A stretch of DNA of 40,957 nt from an uncultured Polaribacter sp. GTDB taxonomy: Bacteria > Bacteroidota > Bacteroidia > Flavobacteriales > Flavobacteriaceae. The notes beneath the pieces are model-generated. The model saw nothing but the letters and a program-made list of their open reading frames with translations, searched no databases and was not told the DNA's origin. The stretch spans positions 1 through 40,957 of the forward strand of contig CAJQQH010000047.1 in the NCBI GenBank assembly GCA_905480405.1, in the 5' to 3' direction. A program made the position numbers and the translations under genes. The stretch's first letter is position 1. Each line of letters opens with the position of its first letter. Below are positions 32,940-40,957 of the stretch, in pieces.

Positions 32940-33458
32940 TTAGGTAGTCGAAATAAGGTGATGAACTTTACGTTTGTCTATGTTTTTAGAAAAATTTTGG
33001 AGTAAAAATTTTAATTTTGGGTTGATGTAATTCTTACAAAAAGGTTTATTAGGATTCGTTTGATAATAATTCTGAAATTCTACTGTATTTAGTTTAAAAC
33101 GATTAAAGGGCAATGTTTTTGTAATTATTTTATCTTTAAAACCAATTTGCAACTCATCTATAATATCTAAAGTTTTTTCTTTTTGTTGATAAAAAAAATA
33201 ATAGACCGCAGAACGATATTTTTTTCTCATAGAATGGTTACTAGTACTTTTGTGTGTTAATAAATGAATTTCTATCAATGTTTTTAAATCTATTTTTTCA
33301 ACATCAAAATAAACTATAACAGCTTCAGAAAAAGCGCTGTTTTTTTCTGTGGCTGCAATCCAACCTTGCTCTACTTTTGCGACACCAATTAAACTTTGAA
33401 AAACAGCTTCTGTACACCAATGGCAACCGCCACCAAAAGCAATTTTGGTTAATTCCAT
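32940..33458 (-). CDS. Divergent MsrA paralogue (peptide-methionine sulfoxide reductase-like)
   Basis: 172 residues from the ATG at 33458, which aligns with the start of the canonical MsrA encoded at 36245; the longer frame starts at a TTG and is less likely. The active-site region reads GGGCHWCTE rather than GGGCFWCTE, the GYAGG motif is GWIAA, and GHAE is FSEA. The catalytic Cys12 and KYRSAVYY and EFQNYY blocks remain. It may therefore still reduce methionine-S-sulfoxide or have shifted substrate. Start lies 10 bases inside the aldo/keto reductase gene, showing close coupling. The C-terminal region is shorter on resolving cysteines than I expect; activity should be viewed as uncertain. Confidence 0.82.
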   Translation of the reverse strand: MELTKIAFGGGCHWCTEAVFQSLIGVAKVEQGWIAATEKNSAFSEAVIVYFDVEKIDLKTLIEIHLLTHKSTSNHSMRKKYRSAVYYFFYQQKEKTLDIIDELQIGFKDKIITKTLPFNRFKLNTVEFQNYYQTNPNKPFCKNYINPKLKFLLQNFSKNIDKRKVHHLISTT

Positions 33459-34393
33459 GCTAATATTTTTCTTTCTGACCAATAAGTATCAGGAGAAATT
33501 TTAAAAGAGTTTAAAGTTTTAATTTCATTATCGGAAAGTAGAAAATCATTTAATTTTAAATTTTCTTTAAGTTGATTTGTGTTGCTTGCACCACTTAATA
33601 CAACAGCGTTTGCAATAGTTTGTTCGCAATATTTTAGAGAAATTGCATCTACACCAACATTATGGTTTTTAGAGATTTTTTCTAAAATATTATACATTTT
33701 TTTGTAATTCGGATATTTTTTATTGCTAAAAATTCTTCCGTTTGCCAAGGCTTCTTTTACAACAATCAATTTGTTTTTATTGATTAATTCATCTGAAATT
33801 TCTTGTAAACTTTGATCTAAAAAATTATAAGTTACTTGAAATAAATCAAAAATTTGCTCTCCATTAACCAAAACATTCATTGCTTTTTTAATTACTTCTA
33901 CTTGGTTTGTGCCTGTGGTTGTTAAACCAATTTTAAGATTGTATTCCTTTTTTAAAAAAGTTAAATACTCTAAGACTTCGGTGTTTTCTAAAACACCGGT
34001 TTCTAAAGTTGCAGAATGAATTTGATATACTTTTAAGTAGGGGAGAAGCTGTTTAGAAAAATTCCATTGCTCTTTTAATTTTGATAAACTATGTTCTTTT
34101 ACTTCGTGAACAGTTGCGTTAACATCAAAATTTGCGGTGTACGTATAACCCCATTTTGTGGCAACTTCAATGGTTTTATCATCTTTTGTTTGTAACCATT
34201 CTAATACTAATTCTTCTGCCAAACCATAACCAGGAGCCGTATCAAAATAACGAATTCCTGAATTATAAGCGTTTTCTAAAACTAAAAAACTTTGTTTTCT
34301 GAATTCAGCTAAGTTAGAGTTATCACATTTTTCTTGACGAACATTTATGTATTGCGGTCTTCCTAAAGCTGCTGTTCCTAATCCTAATTGCAT
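33449..34393 (-). CDS. Aldo/keto reductase
   Basis: A 314-residue NADPH-dependent (alpha/beta)8-barrel oxidoreductase. The catalytic tetrad is visible: Asp51 and Tyr56 in FDTAPGYG, Lys80 in VATKWGY and His126 in VYQIHSA. The C-terminal part (VLSGASNTNQLKENL near residue 277) fits the NADPH phosphate-binding region. Its ATG is 14 bases past selO and its end overlaps the second msrA. AKRs of this kind detoxify aldehydes and ketones formed during oxidative stress; a specific substrate cannot be read. Confidence 0.92.
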   Translation of the reverse strand: MQLGLGTAALGRPQYINVRQEKCDNSNLAEFRKQSFLVLENAYNSGIRYFDTAPGYGLAEELVLEWLQTKDDKTIEVATKWGYTYTANFDVNATVHEVKEHSLSKLKEQWNFSKQLLPYLKVYQIHSATLETGVLENTEVLEYLTFLKKEYNLKIGLTTTGTNQVEVIKKAMNVLVNGEQIFDLFQVTYNFLDQSLQEISDELINKNKLIVVKEALANGRIFSNKKYPNYKKMYNILEKISKNHNVGVDAISLKYCEQTIANAVVLSGASNTNQLKENLKLNDFLLSDNEIKTLNSFKISPDTYWSERKILAWN

Positions 34394-34407
34394 ATTTTTT
34401 TGTTTTT

Positions 34408-35964
34408 TTATGAACTACAAGATAACATAGAACAACCTACTTTATTTCTTGCCCATTCAGGTCTTTTTGCAAACCATTTTTCGTTTTCTGGTTGTTCAGA
34501 ATATGGTTTTTTTAAGAGTTGAAATAACTCATCTATTAAAGTGTAATTTCCTTTATCAGCTTCATCAATTGCTAATTGCGACATATAGTTACGTAAAACG
34601 TATTTTGGATTTACAGCATCCATTTTTTCTTTTCTTTCTTCGGATGAAATTCGTTCTATTTGAAGTCTTTCATCGTATTTTTTGAACCATAAATTCCAAT
34701 TATTTTTTACTTCATCAGAAATGTTTTCGAAGTCATAAAAAGATTCTTTTATCAATTGTAAACCAGAATTTTTATCAGTAAAATTACTTAAGTTTCTAAA
34801 GAATATTGTCATGTCAGTTTCTACAAGTTGTAAACTATCTTCTAAATTTTGAATCAGTTTTACGTCACCTTCATCCCAAGTAAATAAACCTAATTTAGAT
34901 TTCATCATGAGTAAAGATTTCTTTTCAAATTCAGATTTATATTGCTCTAAAATGACATTTAAAGGTGCTACTTCTTCAATTATTGGATACAAAGCATTTG
35001 CTAGTTGATATAAGTTCCATAAACCAATATTTGGCTGATTTCCGTATCTATAACGCTTATTTTGTCTATCGGTTGTATTTGGTATCCAACCAAAATCGAA
35101 GCCTTCTAGCCATCCGTAAGGACCAAAATCTATGGTTAAACCTAAAATGGACATGTTATCGGTATTCATTACTCCATGTACAAAACCAACACGTTGCCAA
35201 TGAATTATCATTTCTAAGGTACGCTCTGAAATTTCCTTAAAAAAGTTGATATAACTTTCTTTTGATGGAGCTCCTAAATGAGAAAAATGATGTTTGATTG
35301 TATAATCAACTAACTTCTTTAAATTTTCGGTGTCTTTTCTAGCTGCAAAAATCTCAAAACTACCAAAACGTAAAAAACTTGGCGAAATTCTAGAAACAAT
35401 TGCGCCTTTTTCATACGCCGAATTTCCATCGTATAAAACATCACGTAAAACATTATCGCCAGATAAACTTAAAGATAAAGATCTTGTGGTTGGTACGTTT
35501 AAATAAAACATAGCTTCTGCACATAAATATTCTCTTACAGATGATCGTAAAACCGCTAAACCATCTGCGGTTCTAGAATAAGGAGTTTCTCCTGCGCCTT
35601 TTAATTGTACTTTCCAGTTTTTATGTTTATGTTCAACTTCAAATAAATTGATAGCTCTTCCATCGCCTAATTGTCCTGCCCAATTACCAAATTGATGACC
35701 GCCATAGCACATTGCAAACGGTTTTGTATTCGGATATACCTCGTTTCCGGTAACAATATTTTTAAAAAAATTTGATTTTAAATCTTCTTTAGAAATATTT
35801 AATTCAGCAGCCATTTCTGGCGAAACGTGCAATATTTTTGGTTCTGCTGTTTTCTTAGGTTTTGCAAAAGAAAAAGCTGCATTCATTACCTGTCTTCTTG
35901 AGTTTTCTAAATTAGAATCTGCAGGTAATTCTGATGTAAAAGTGTTTTTTATATTTAAATTCAT
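34408..35964 (-). CDS. selO: SelO/YdiU family protein adenylyltransferase
   Basis: This 518-residue pseudokinase transfers AMP to Ser/Thr/Tyr of target proteins and is linked to redox homeostasis. The signatures are GGHQFGNWAGQLGDGRA near residue 88, QLKGAGETPYSR near residue 120, HGVMNTDN near residue 245 and DFGPYGW near residue 258, which contain the ATP-site residues. The C-terminus ends CSMLSCSS, the conserved cysteine motif (Sec in some eukaryotes) proposed to regulate activity by disulfide formation. It sits between a glutaredoxin-like gene and an aldo/keto reductase, strengthening the redox link. Complete and of normal length. Confidence 0.95.
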   Translation of the reverse strand: MNLNIKNTFTSELPADSNLENSRRQVMNAAFSFAKPKKTAEPKILHVSPEMAAELNISKEDLKSNFFKNIVTGNEVYPNTKPFAMCYGGHQFGNWAGQLGDGRAINLFEVEHKHKNWKVQLKGAGETPYSRTADGLAVLRSSVREYLCAEAMFYLNVPTTRSLSLSLSGDNVLRDVLYDGNSAYEKGAIVSRISPSFLRFGSFEIFAARKDTENLKKLVDYTIKHHFSHLGAPSKESYINFFKEISERTLEMIIHWQRVGFVHGVMNTDNMSILGLTIDFGPYGWLEGFDFGWIPNTTDRQNKRYRYGNQPNIGLWNLYQLANALYPIIEEVAPLNVILEQYKSEFEKKSLLMMKSKLGLFTWDEGDVKLIQNLEDSLQLVETDMTIFFRNLSNFTDKNSGLQLIKESFYDFENISDEVKNNWNLWFKKYDERLQIERISSEERKEKMDAVNPKYVLRNYMSQLAIDEADKGNYTLIDELFQLLKKPYSEQPENEKWFAKRPEWARNKVGCSMLSCSS

Positions 35965-35994
35965 TTGTCAATTTTATTAAGAGATAAAAAATGT

Positions 35995-36243
35995 TTACTT
36001 CCCATTATCAGCTTTGTCAATCCATTTTAAAAGATCTTTATCAGAAGGATTTCTTAATTTTTTATCATTAATAGTAATTGTAGGAAAATTTAGCTTTCTA
36101 TTTTCATACAAGTTACGTAATTCTTCAGCAAAAATTTTATTCTTTTTAACATCTAAAAACTCGTAATCTAAATTACGAGTTTTTAAAAATGTTTTATAGT
36201 ATTGAGTTTTATGGCAATTTTCAGTACCAAATAATTTAATCAT
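35995..36243 (-). CDS. Glutaredoxin-like protein
   Basis: An 82-residue thioredoxin-fold protein with a CHKT active site (Cys10) after IKLFGTENC and the cis-proline in FPTITIN. The single reactive cysteine and CxxT layout resemble monothiol glutaredoxins or the Spx/ArsC-like group. E. coli SelO is known to glutathionylate/AMPylate glutaredoxin, so proximity to selO (30 bases) is suggestive. The gene begins one base after msrA ends. It may supply electrons or be a SelO target; both are inference. Confidence 0.82.
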   Translation of the reverse strand: MIKLFGTENCHKTQYYKTFLKTRNLDYEFLDVKKNKIFAEELRNLYENRKLNFPTITINDKKLRNPSDKDLLKWIDKADNGK

Positions 36244-36244
36244 T

Positions 36245-36781
36245 TTACTTCAGTTTATCTGCGTGTAATTTTCTAAGTTTAGATAACTTTGGTTCTATAA
36301 CAAAACTACAATAACCTTGTTGTGTGTTTTCCTTGTAATAATTTTGATGCTCGTGTTCTGCTTCATAAAAAATAGGTATTTCACTTAATTCGGTTTCAAT
36401 TTTATTAGAATAATAAGGTTGAATTTGTTTCAATACTTCTTTAGCTATTTTTTGCTGTTGCTTATTATGATAATAAATTACCGAACGGTATTGGGTTCCT
36501 CTATCTGCTCCTTGTTGATTTAAGGTTGTTGGGTCATGCGTTGTCATAAAAATAACTAAAAGGTCTTCGAAAGAAACGATATTTACATCAAAAGTTATTT
36601 GAATAACTTCTGCATGACCAGTTAAACCAGAACAAATTTCTCTATATGTTGGTTTACCAGGAGCATTGCCTCCAGCATAACCAGATACCACTTTATCTAC
36701 CCCTTTTACTTTTTGAAATACAGCTTCTGTACACCAAAAACAACCACCACCTAAAGTGGCAATTTGTAAGTTTTTATTCAT
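36245..36781 (-). CDS. msrA: Peptide-methionine (S)-S-oxide reductase MsrA
   Basis: A canonical 178-residue MsrA, reducing methionine-S-sulfoxide in proteins with thioredoxin. The active site reads GGGCFWCTEAVF (Cys14), followed by VVSGYAGG, GHAEVIQITFD, QYRSVIYYH and EHEHQNYY. The gene starts one base after msrB, so the two stereospecific repair enzymes are co-translated. It is the standard copy in this operon; the divergent copy at 32940 is its paralogue. Confidence 0.96.
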   Translation of the reverse strand: MNKNLQIATLGGGCFWCTEAVFQKVKGVDKVVSGYAGGNAPGKPTYREICSGLTGHAEVIQITFDVNIVSFEDLLVIFMTTHDPTTLNQQGADRGTQYRSVIYYHNKQQQKIAKEVLKQIQPYYSNKIETELSEIPIFYEAEHEHQNYYKENTQQGYCSFVIEPKLSKLRKLHADKLK

Positions 36782-36782
36782 T

Positions 36783-37235
36783 TTATAAATTCCCTTTCTC
36801 TAATTGCATAGATTCAGAATTAATACAATATCTCAATCCGCTTGGTTCTGGCCCATCAGGAAAAATATGCCCTAAATGACTGTCACAGGTGTTACACATT
36901 ACTTCAACTCTAATCATACCTAAAGAAATATCCTTATGGTATTTAATTGCATTTTCTTTTATTGGTTGCGTAAAACTTGGCCAACCAGAACTAGAATCGA
37001 ACTTTATTGTAGAATCGAATAAAGGAGTATTGCAACAAATACAATTGTATTGGCCTTCATCATAAATAGAACACAATTCTCCTGTGTGTGGTCTTTCTGT
37101 ACCTTTTTTTCTAGTAATTCTAAACTGCTCTATTGTTAAAATCTCTTTCCACTCAGATTCAGTTTTTTCAACTCTTTTATATGGAGTTGGGTTTCCTTTT
37201 GTTGTGAATTTAATCACTTCTTTCCATGTTAGCAT
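36783..37235 (-). CDS. msrB: Peptide-methionine (R)-S-oxide reductase MsrB
   Basis: The 150-residue MsrB reduces methionine-R-sulfoxide. Two zinc-binding pairs are visible (CICC near residue 86, CNTC near residue 127), with FDSSSGWPSF, HLGHIFPDGP and the catalytic RYCINS at the C-terminal side. An ATG at 37235 gives a normal N-terminus without signal peptide, so it is cytoplasmic. It is the first gene of the repair operon; a 16-bp palindrome lies 66 bases upstream. Confidence 0.96.
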   Translation of the reverse strand: MLTWKEVIKFTTKGNPTPYKRVEKTESEWKEILTIEQFRITRKKGTERPHTGELCSIYDEGQYNCICCNTPLFDSTIKFDSSSGWPSFTQPIKENAIKYHKDISLGMIRVEVMCNTCDSHLGHIFPDGPEPSGLRYCINSESMQLEKGNL

Positions 37236-37299
37236 AATGAGTTTTCTTTCTTTTATAATTAATATAATATGCTCTGTTTTGTAGTCGAAAAATAAACAA

Positions 37300-37315
37300 T
37301 AAACTTACAAGTTTA
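37300..37315. promoter_or_regulatory. Candidate operator palindrome upstream of msrB
   Basis: TAAACTT-AC-AAGTTTA is a perfect 7-2-7 inverted repeat in the 182-base divergent region between msrB and the HD-PycTM gene. Size and symmetry suit a dimeric regulator. No regulator gene is adjacent, and no clean msrB promoter could be placed. Confidence 0.35.
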
Positions 37316-37392
37316 CATTGTTCATTTTTCTTTGAAAGTAATACATAAATTTACGACAAAATAGCAAGAAATAAAAGCTAGTTTTAATTGCT

Positions 37393-37400
37393 TATTTTTG
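37393..37400 (+). promoter_or_regulatory. Promoter -7 element of the HD-PycTM gene
   Basis: TATTTTTG is a perfect TAnnTTTG element, and the ATG follows 17 bases after it. The leader would be about ten bases. No matching TTG at -33 was found. Confidence 0.5.
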
Positions 37401-37417
37401 TTTAAAATTGATACCTA

Positions 37418-38623
37418 ATGAGCGTACTTATTTCAAAAGTAGAAAAATATATTTTTAATTTATTTAGTGAAAAACTGGATGTTAATTATACATATCATAA
37501 TCTAGTGCACACTCAAAAAGTTGTAGAAAAGGTAATTGAAATCTCAAGTGATTTAAAGTTAGATAAAACATCTATAGAAAATGTACAAATTGCAGCATGG
37601 TTTCATGATGCCGGTTTTATAAAAGGTGCAAAAAATCATGAAGAAGAAAGTGTTCGTATTTTTACTGATTTTATTGATAAAGAAAAATTAGATATTAAAA
37701 GAATTGAATTAATTTCTAGTTTAATTCTAGCTACAAAAATGGGACATAAACCCACTAGTGATTTAGAAAAAATAATTACTGATGCGGATTGTGCTCACTT
37801 AGGAGATAAAAGTTTTGAAAATAAAACAGAATTACTAAGAAAAGAGTGGGGAATTACTGAAAATAAAGAATACTCAGATACTGAATGGATTACAGAAAAT
37901 ATTAATTTTTTAACCAAAACACATCAATATTACACAGATTTTGCATTAAAAAATTGGAGTAAAGGGAAAGAAAAGAATCTTGCTAAATTATTAAAACGTT
38001 TAAATAAATTAAATGATGGCTTAAAGAAGTTTAAACATAAAAAAGAAACTTTAGATCTAAAAAAAAATAAAAGTGAAGTGCCAGAAAGAGGTATAGAAAC
38101 AATGTTTAGAGTAGCTTTAAAAAACCATATGACTTTAAGTAATATTGCAGATACAAAAGCGAATATTCTATTGTCTGTAAATGCAATTATTATTTCTTTA
38201 GCATTGTCTAATTTATTGCCAAAGCTAGATAATTCTTCTAATGAGTATTTAATTCTACCCACTATTGTTTTTATAATTTTTACCGTAGCATCTATTATTT
38301 TGTCAATATTAGCAACAAGACCCAATGTTACTGAAGGTAAATTTACTAAAGAAGATGTTGCTAATAAAAAAGTAAACCTATTATTTTTTGGTAATTTTCA
38401 TCAAATGAAATTGGATGATTTTGAATGGGGTATAACAGAAATGATGCAAGACAGAGATTACCTTTATGGATCATTAACCAAAGATTTATACTTTTTAGGA
38501 TTGGTTTTAAATAGAAAATATAAAATATTAAGATTAACCTATACCGTTTTTATGATTGGTATAATTGTTAGTGTTGGTTTTTTTGCATATGCTTTTTATA
38601 TACAGGAAAAAGCTAGGTTTTAA
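37418..38623 (+). CDS. HD domain protein fused to Pycsar-effector-like (PycTM) membrane domain
   Basis: The 401-residue protein has an N-terminal HD phosphohydrolase domain (His31, His63-Asp64 in WFHDAG, His74, Asp124 in DADCAHLG) of about 170 residues, a lysine-rich linker, and a C-terminal membrane part starting ERGIETMFRVALKNHMTLS near residue 224. That start and the following helices (~250-268, 277-301, 376-396) match the Pycsar effector TM family (DUF5706), which opens membranes on cyclic-UMP or cyclic-CMP signals in phage defence. No PycC cyclase gene is next to it. The HD domain could degrade a cyclic nucleotide or act as sensor. Family call is good; a defence role is inference. Confidence 0.85.
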   Translation: MSVLISKVEKYIFNLFSEKLDVNYTYHNLVHTQKVVEKVIEISSDLKLDKTSIENVQIAAWFHDAGFIKGAKNHEEESVRIFTDFIDKEKLDIKRIELISSLILATKMGHKPTSDLEKIITDADCAHLGDKSFENKTELLRKEWGITENKEYSDTEWITENINFLTKTHQYYTDFALKNWSKGKEKNLAKLLKRLNKLNDGLKKFKHKKETLDLKKNKSEVPERGIETMFRVALKNHMTLSNIADTKANILLSVNAIIISLALSNLLPKLDNSSNEYLILPTIVFIIFTVASIILSILATRPNVTEGKFTKEDVANKKVNLLFFGNFHQMKLDDFEWGITEMMQDRDYLYGSLTKDLYFLGLVLNRKYKILRLTYTVFMIGIIVSVGFFAYAFYIQEKARF

Positions 38624-38629
38624 TGTTAT

Positions 38630-40936
38630 TTAAGCTTCAATCTCTTTAATTAAATCATCTAAAGTGATGCCTTTTTGATCATCAAAATTTTCTTGATATT
38701 TAACTTCAACACGCAAAGCTTTTAAACCAGAAACACCTTGTAAATCTTCCAACTCTAAAAACTCAATTTTACCTAATTGATTTCTAGATTGTAAAAAATT
38801 AATGTACTTAATATACTCTAAAGCGTCTTTGTCTTGAGAATATACAATGGCAATTTTACCAGGAACAGTTAAACGTTCTGTTGTGTTTTTAATATTGGCT
38901 TTATCAATTCTTTTTTTGATGATTTCATATCTAATATTGTAAGCACCATCAACATCAAATTGCTTTTCATCCATTCTAAACTTAATAGCCATTGGATTAC
39001 TGTGCACTAAAATAAGTGAAGCAACTCTTAATTTATGCTGCATATTTTTACGTTCATTAAAAGCAATGTTTTCCATTTCACACATGGTTTGTAATTGCCA
39101 CAAACGTAAGTTGTATAAGTAAATATCATCAAAAGAATCTTCTTTAGTAATAGATTGACCTATGTACATATTAAATTCTACACCATCTGTTTTGTATCTT
39201 TCAAAATAATGAGGATACATTTCTTGAGCTTCTTTTTGTTTTTTGTCTAAATATGTAGCAAGCTTATCATTTAAAAGAGTAACACTTTTTTCGTATTCTT
39301 TTCTCTTATTATAAACAACACCTAAGTTTTTATCTAAGCTGCTTTTATAGATATTAACTTGGTTAGCTAGTTTTTTGTTTATGTCTTTAATATGATTAAA
39401 AATAGGGTAAATTTCTCTTTTTAAAAAATCTAAAATATTTATTTCATCTCCTGCATTTAATCCTTTTTTCACATTTTTTAAAAAGGACGAAACCCGAAAC
39501 ATTAATTCATTATAAATAGGTAAAGATTCATTTTTGCAAGCACCTTGTAACACATTAATAGCTAATGTAAGTTGCGTTATTAAATCTTCTTGTATTGCAA
39601 TATTTCTTGCATTAGAAGATCCTTTAATATCGCTTTGACCAAATAAAGGATACACATCATGAAATATAATTTCGTCTAATTTTGCATTCTCATTTGTTTG
39701 ATGCTCTAGATGAAATTTTTCGGCTGCTTCATAAAATCGCCACTTTACAGCACTATGAATTGATGTGTAATGTTCTTGAATTGTTGCTTCTAAAACATTT
39801 TGACGCTCTTCTGAGGTTCTTTTTACGGCAGCTTCAAAAACAGGTATAATGTCTTTTAATTTATTGATTGTTACAGAGTTTAAGTCATAAGCTCTTGGTG
39901 ATGCAATTTCTAACAAAGCTAAATCACCATTAATTGTAGCTTCTATAGGAATTAAGACAATACTTTGAATACCCGCTTGCTTTAAATTTTTATAAAAAGC
40001 ATTCTTATTTGTGTGTTCACCATAAGTATCAACATCAGAAATTGTAAAAATTTCGTGCTTATGGAATACTTTTTCCATTATTCCTTCACAAAAATAATTA
40101 GTATCACAATTAATCTCTGTATTATTTTCTAGAATAAGGCTGTTCGATTTTTTTAATACTGTTTCACATATTTTAGAGTTTACATTGTCAAAAATAGAAT
40201 ATCCTAATTTTAAGTCTTTTATACTGTAGAAATCTCTTAAATTGTCTTGAAGTTTAGATATTAAATTATCTCCACCAGCTAACAAGTTTGCTTTAATCGA
40301 TGAAAGCATCTCTTCTGCTGTAACATCAAATAAACTTACTAATCCAAAACCTTTAAAAATATAACTATTTGGCGGAAATTTTTCTCTCCATAAATCAATA
40401 TCATTAAAATTATTTAATAGATTTTTGTAATCTTCTTCTGTTATTTTAGGTGTGTTTTTTGTTGGTATTATTTCAGAGAAATCAGCATTAAAAGTAGTCC
40501 TGTAGTATTTCATTGTTCCTGTTGTTTTATCAGGAATATCAAAATAAAATGGTCTTTTTACATCTACATTATAGCCATATACATAGCCTAAAATAAAAGT
40601 ACAAGCCATTATGTACATGCCATCATCTTCAAAATTACGAACCTTTAATTCGTAATCTTTACCTGCATTATTTACAATATTTTCAAAACGATCTGTAAGT
40701 TTAAAAGAAGTAAAAGAAAAAGGAATACTTGCAGCTTTTATTTCATTTAATAATAAAGGTTCTGGAAATAATGGATCTAATAATAAATTAATTTGTTCTT
40801 TATAAGTGTCTAAAAGAGTTAGGTCTGAAAAACCTTCAATTAATTCTGGAGTTTTTTCAAAAAGAGTAACCATTTTTTTTGCGGCTTCATGAAAAGGATG
40901 TTCTGCAAAATCTGAGTCAGCATATTTTTGAAACAT
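38630..40936 (-). CDS. Large GAF-domain-like protein
   Basis: A 768-residue soluble protein starting at ATG 40936 (a GTG one codon earlier is less likely). There is no signal peptide or membrane segment. The central part (roughly residues 230-390) reads like a GAF domain (HKEIFTISDVDTYGEHTN, then SIVLIPIEATINGDLALLEIAS). The remaining two-thirds is helical and charged with no motif I can name, apart from a region near residue 560-600 that looks coiled coil. It is convergent with the HD-PycTM gene with six bases between stops. Conserved in Flavobacteriia to my knowledge, but function is unknown; no output domain is visible. Confidence 0.75.
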   Translation of the reverse strand: MFQKYADSDFAEHPFHEAAKKMVTLFEKTPELIEGFSDLTLLDTYKEQINLLLDPLFPEPLLLNEIKAASIPFSFTSFKLTDRFENIVNNAGKDYELKVRNFEDDGMYIMACTFILGYVYGYNVDVKRPFYFDIPDKTTGTMKYYRTTFNADFSEIIPTKNTPKITEEDYKNLLNNFNDIDLWREKFPPNSYIFKGFGLVSLFDVTAEEMLSSIKANLLAGGDNLISKLQDNLRDFYSIKDLKLGYSIFDNVNSKICETVLKKSNSLILENNTEINCDTNYFCEGIMEKVFHKHEIFTISDVDTYGEHTNKNAFYKNLKQAGIQSIVLIPIEATINGDLALLEIASPRAYDLNSVTINKLKDIIPVFEAAVKRTSEERQNVLEATIQEHYTSIHSAVKWRFYEAAEKFHLEHQTNENAKLDEIIFHDVYPLFGQSDIKGSSNARNIAIQEDLITQLTLAINVLQGACKNESLPIYNELMFRVSSFLKNVKKGLNAGDEINILDFLKREIYPIFNHIKDINKKLANQVNIYKSSLDKNLGVVYNKRKEYEKSVTLLNDKLATYLDKKQKEAQEMYPHYFERYKTDGVEFNMYIGQSITKEDSFDDIYLYNLRLWQLQTMCEMENIAFNERKNMQHKLRVASLILVHSNPMAIKFRMDEKQFDVDGAYNIRYEIIKKRIDKANIKNTTERLTVPGKIAIVYSQDKDALEYIKYINFLQSRNQLGKIEFLELEDLQGVSGLKALRVEVKYQENFDDQKGITLDDLIKEIEA

Positions 40937-40957
40937 CACAAAGACTTTCTGAAAAGA

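Noticed and set aside
33456..33482. Longer second MsrA starting at TTG 33482
   Set aside because: ATG 33458 aligns with the start of the canonical MsrA and reduces overlap with the upstream gene.
40937..40939. GTG start for the GAF-like protein
   Set aside because: The next codon is ATG, which is the more likely start.

Overview
The window is AT-rich chromosomal DNA from a member of the Bacteroidota, most likely a marine Flavobacteriaceae of the Polaribacter/Tenacibaculum type. The evidence is type IX secretion (T9SS) sorting tails on two proteins, flavobacterial gene pairs (DUF1800/DUF1501, M23 peptidase/MerR, TPM/LemA), a bifunctional hydrolase/OsmC gene, and promoters with the Bacteroidota -7 element TAnnTTTG in place of a sigma70 -10 box. 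Genus is inference. I found no tRNA, rRNA, CRISPR array, insertion sequence or prophage gene.

Layout: 1-3735 (minus) is a tightly packed run of DUF1800, Tat/T9SS DUF1501 and GSCFA genes (GSCFA cut by the left edge). 3808-6426 (minus) is alaS, divergent from an M23 peptidase and a MerR regulator. 8086-13717 (plus) is a five-gene operon of two acyl-CoA dehydrogenases, two SDRs and a LvaA/ACAD11-like kinase, suggesting catabolism of 4-hydroxy- or other hydroxyacyl-CoAs. 13778-15681 is LemA with two TPM proteins, then a lipoprotein. 16684-25596 holds two LytS-type sensor kinases, one LytTR response regulator, a small ORF and a secreted T9SS protein. 25665-37235 (minus) is a long run: msrB, msrA, a glutaredoxin-like gene, selO, an aldo/keto reductase, a second divergent msrA, hydrolase/OsmC and a zinc-ribbon protein (oxidative damage and thiol repair), then XdhC, a MobA-like nucleotidyltransferase, a very large phosphoesterase/kinase-like/beta-barrel lipoprotein, and DUF423. 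37418-38623 is an HD-PycTM fusion and 38630-40936 a GAF-domain protein.

The most interesting element is regulatory. Four regions in the two-component locus carry the same direct repeat (TTTAGAA/TTCAGAA-type boxes with an exact 21-bp period), followed at a fixed distance (41-42 bp) by a Bacteroidota -7 element and a short leader. They precede kinase 1, kinase 2, the small ORF and the secreted protein. A 21-bp-period direct repeat is what LytTR regulators such as AgrA and ComE bind, so I infer an autoregulated LytTR regulon whose output includes a secreted beta-helix protein and an unknown small gene. Other points of interest are the three-part outer-membrane protein, the orphan HD-PycTM protein and the SelO-centred repair operon.
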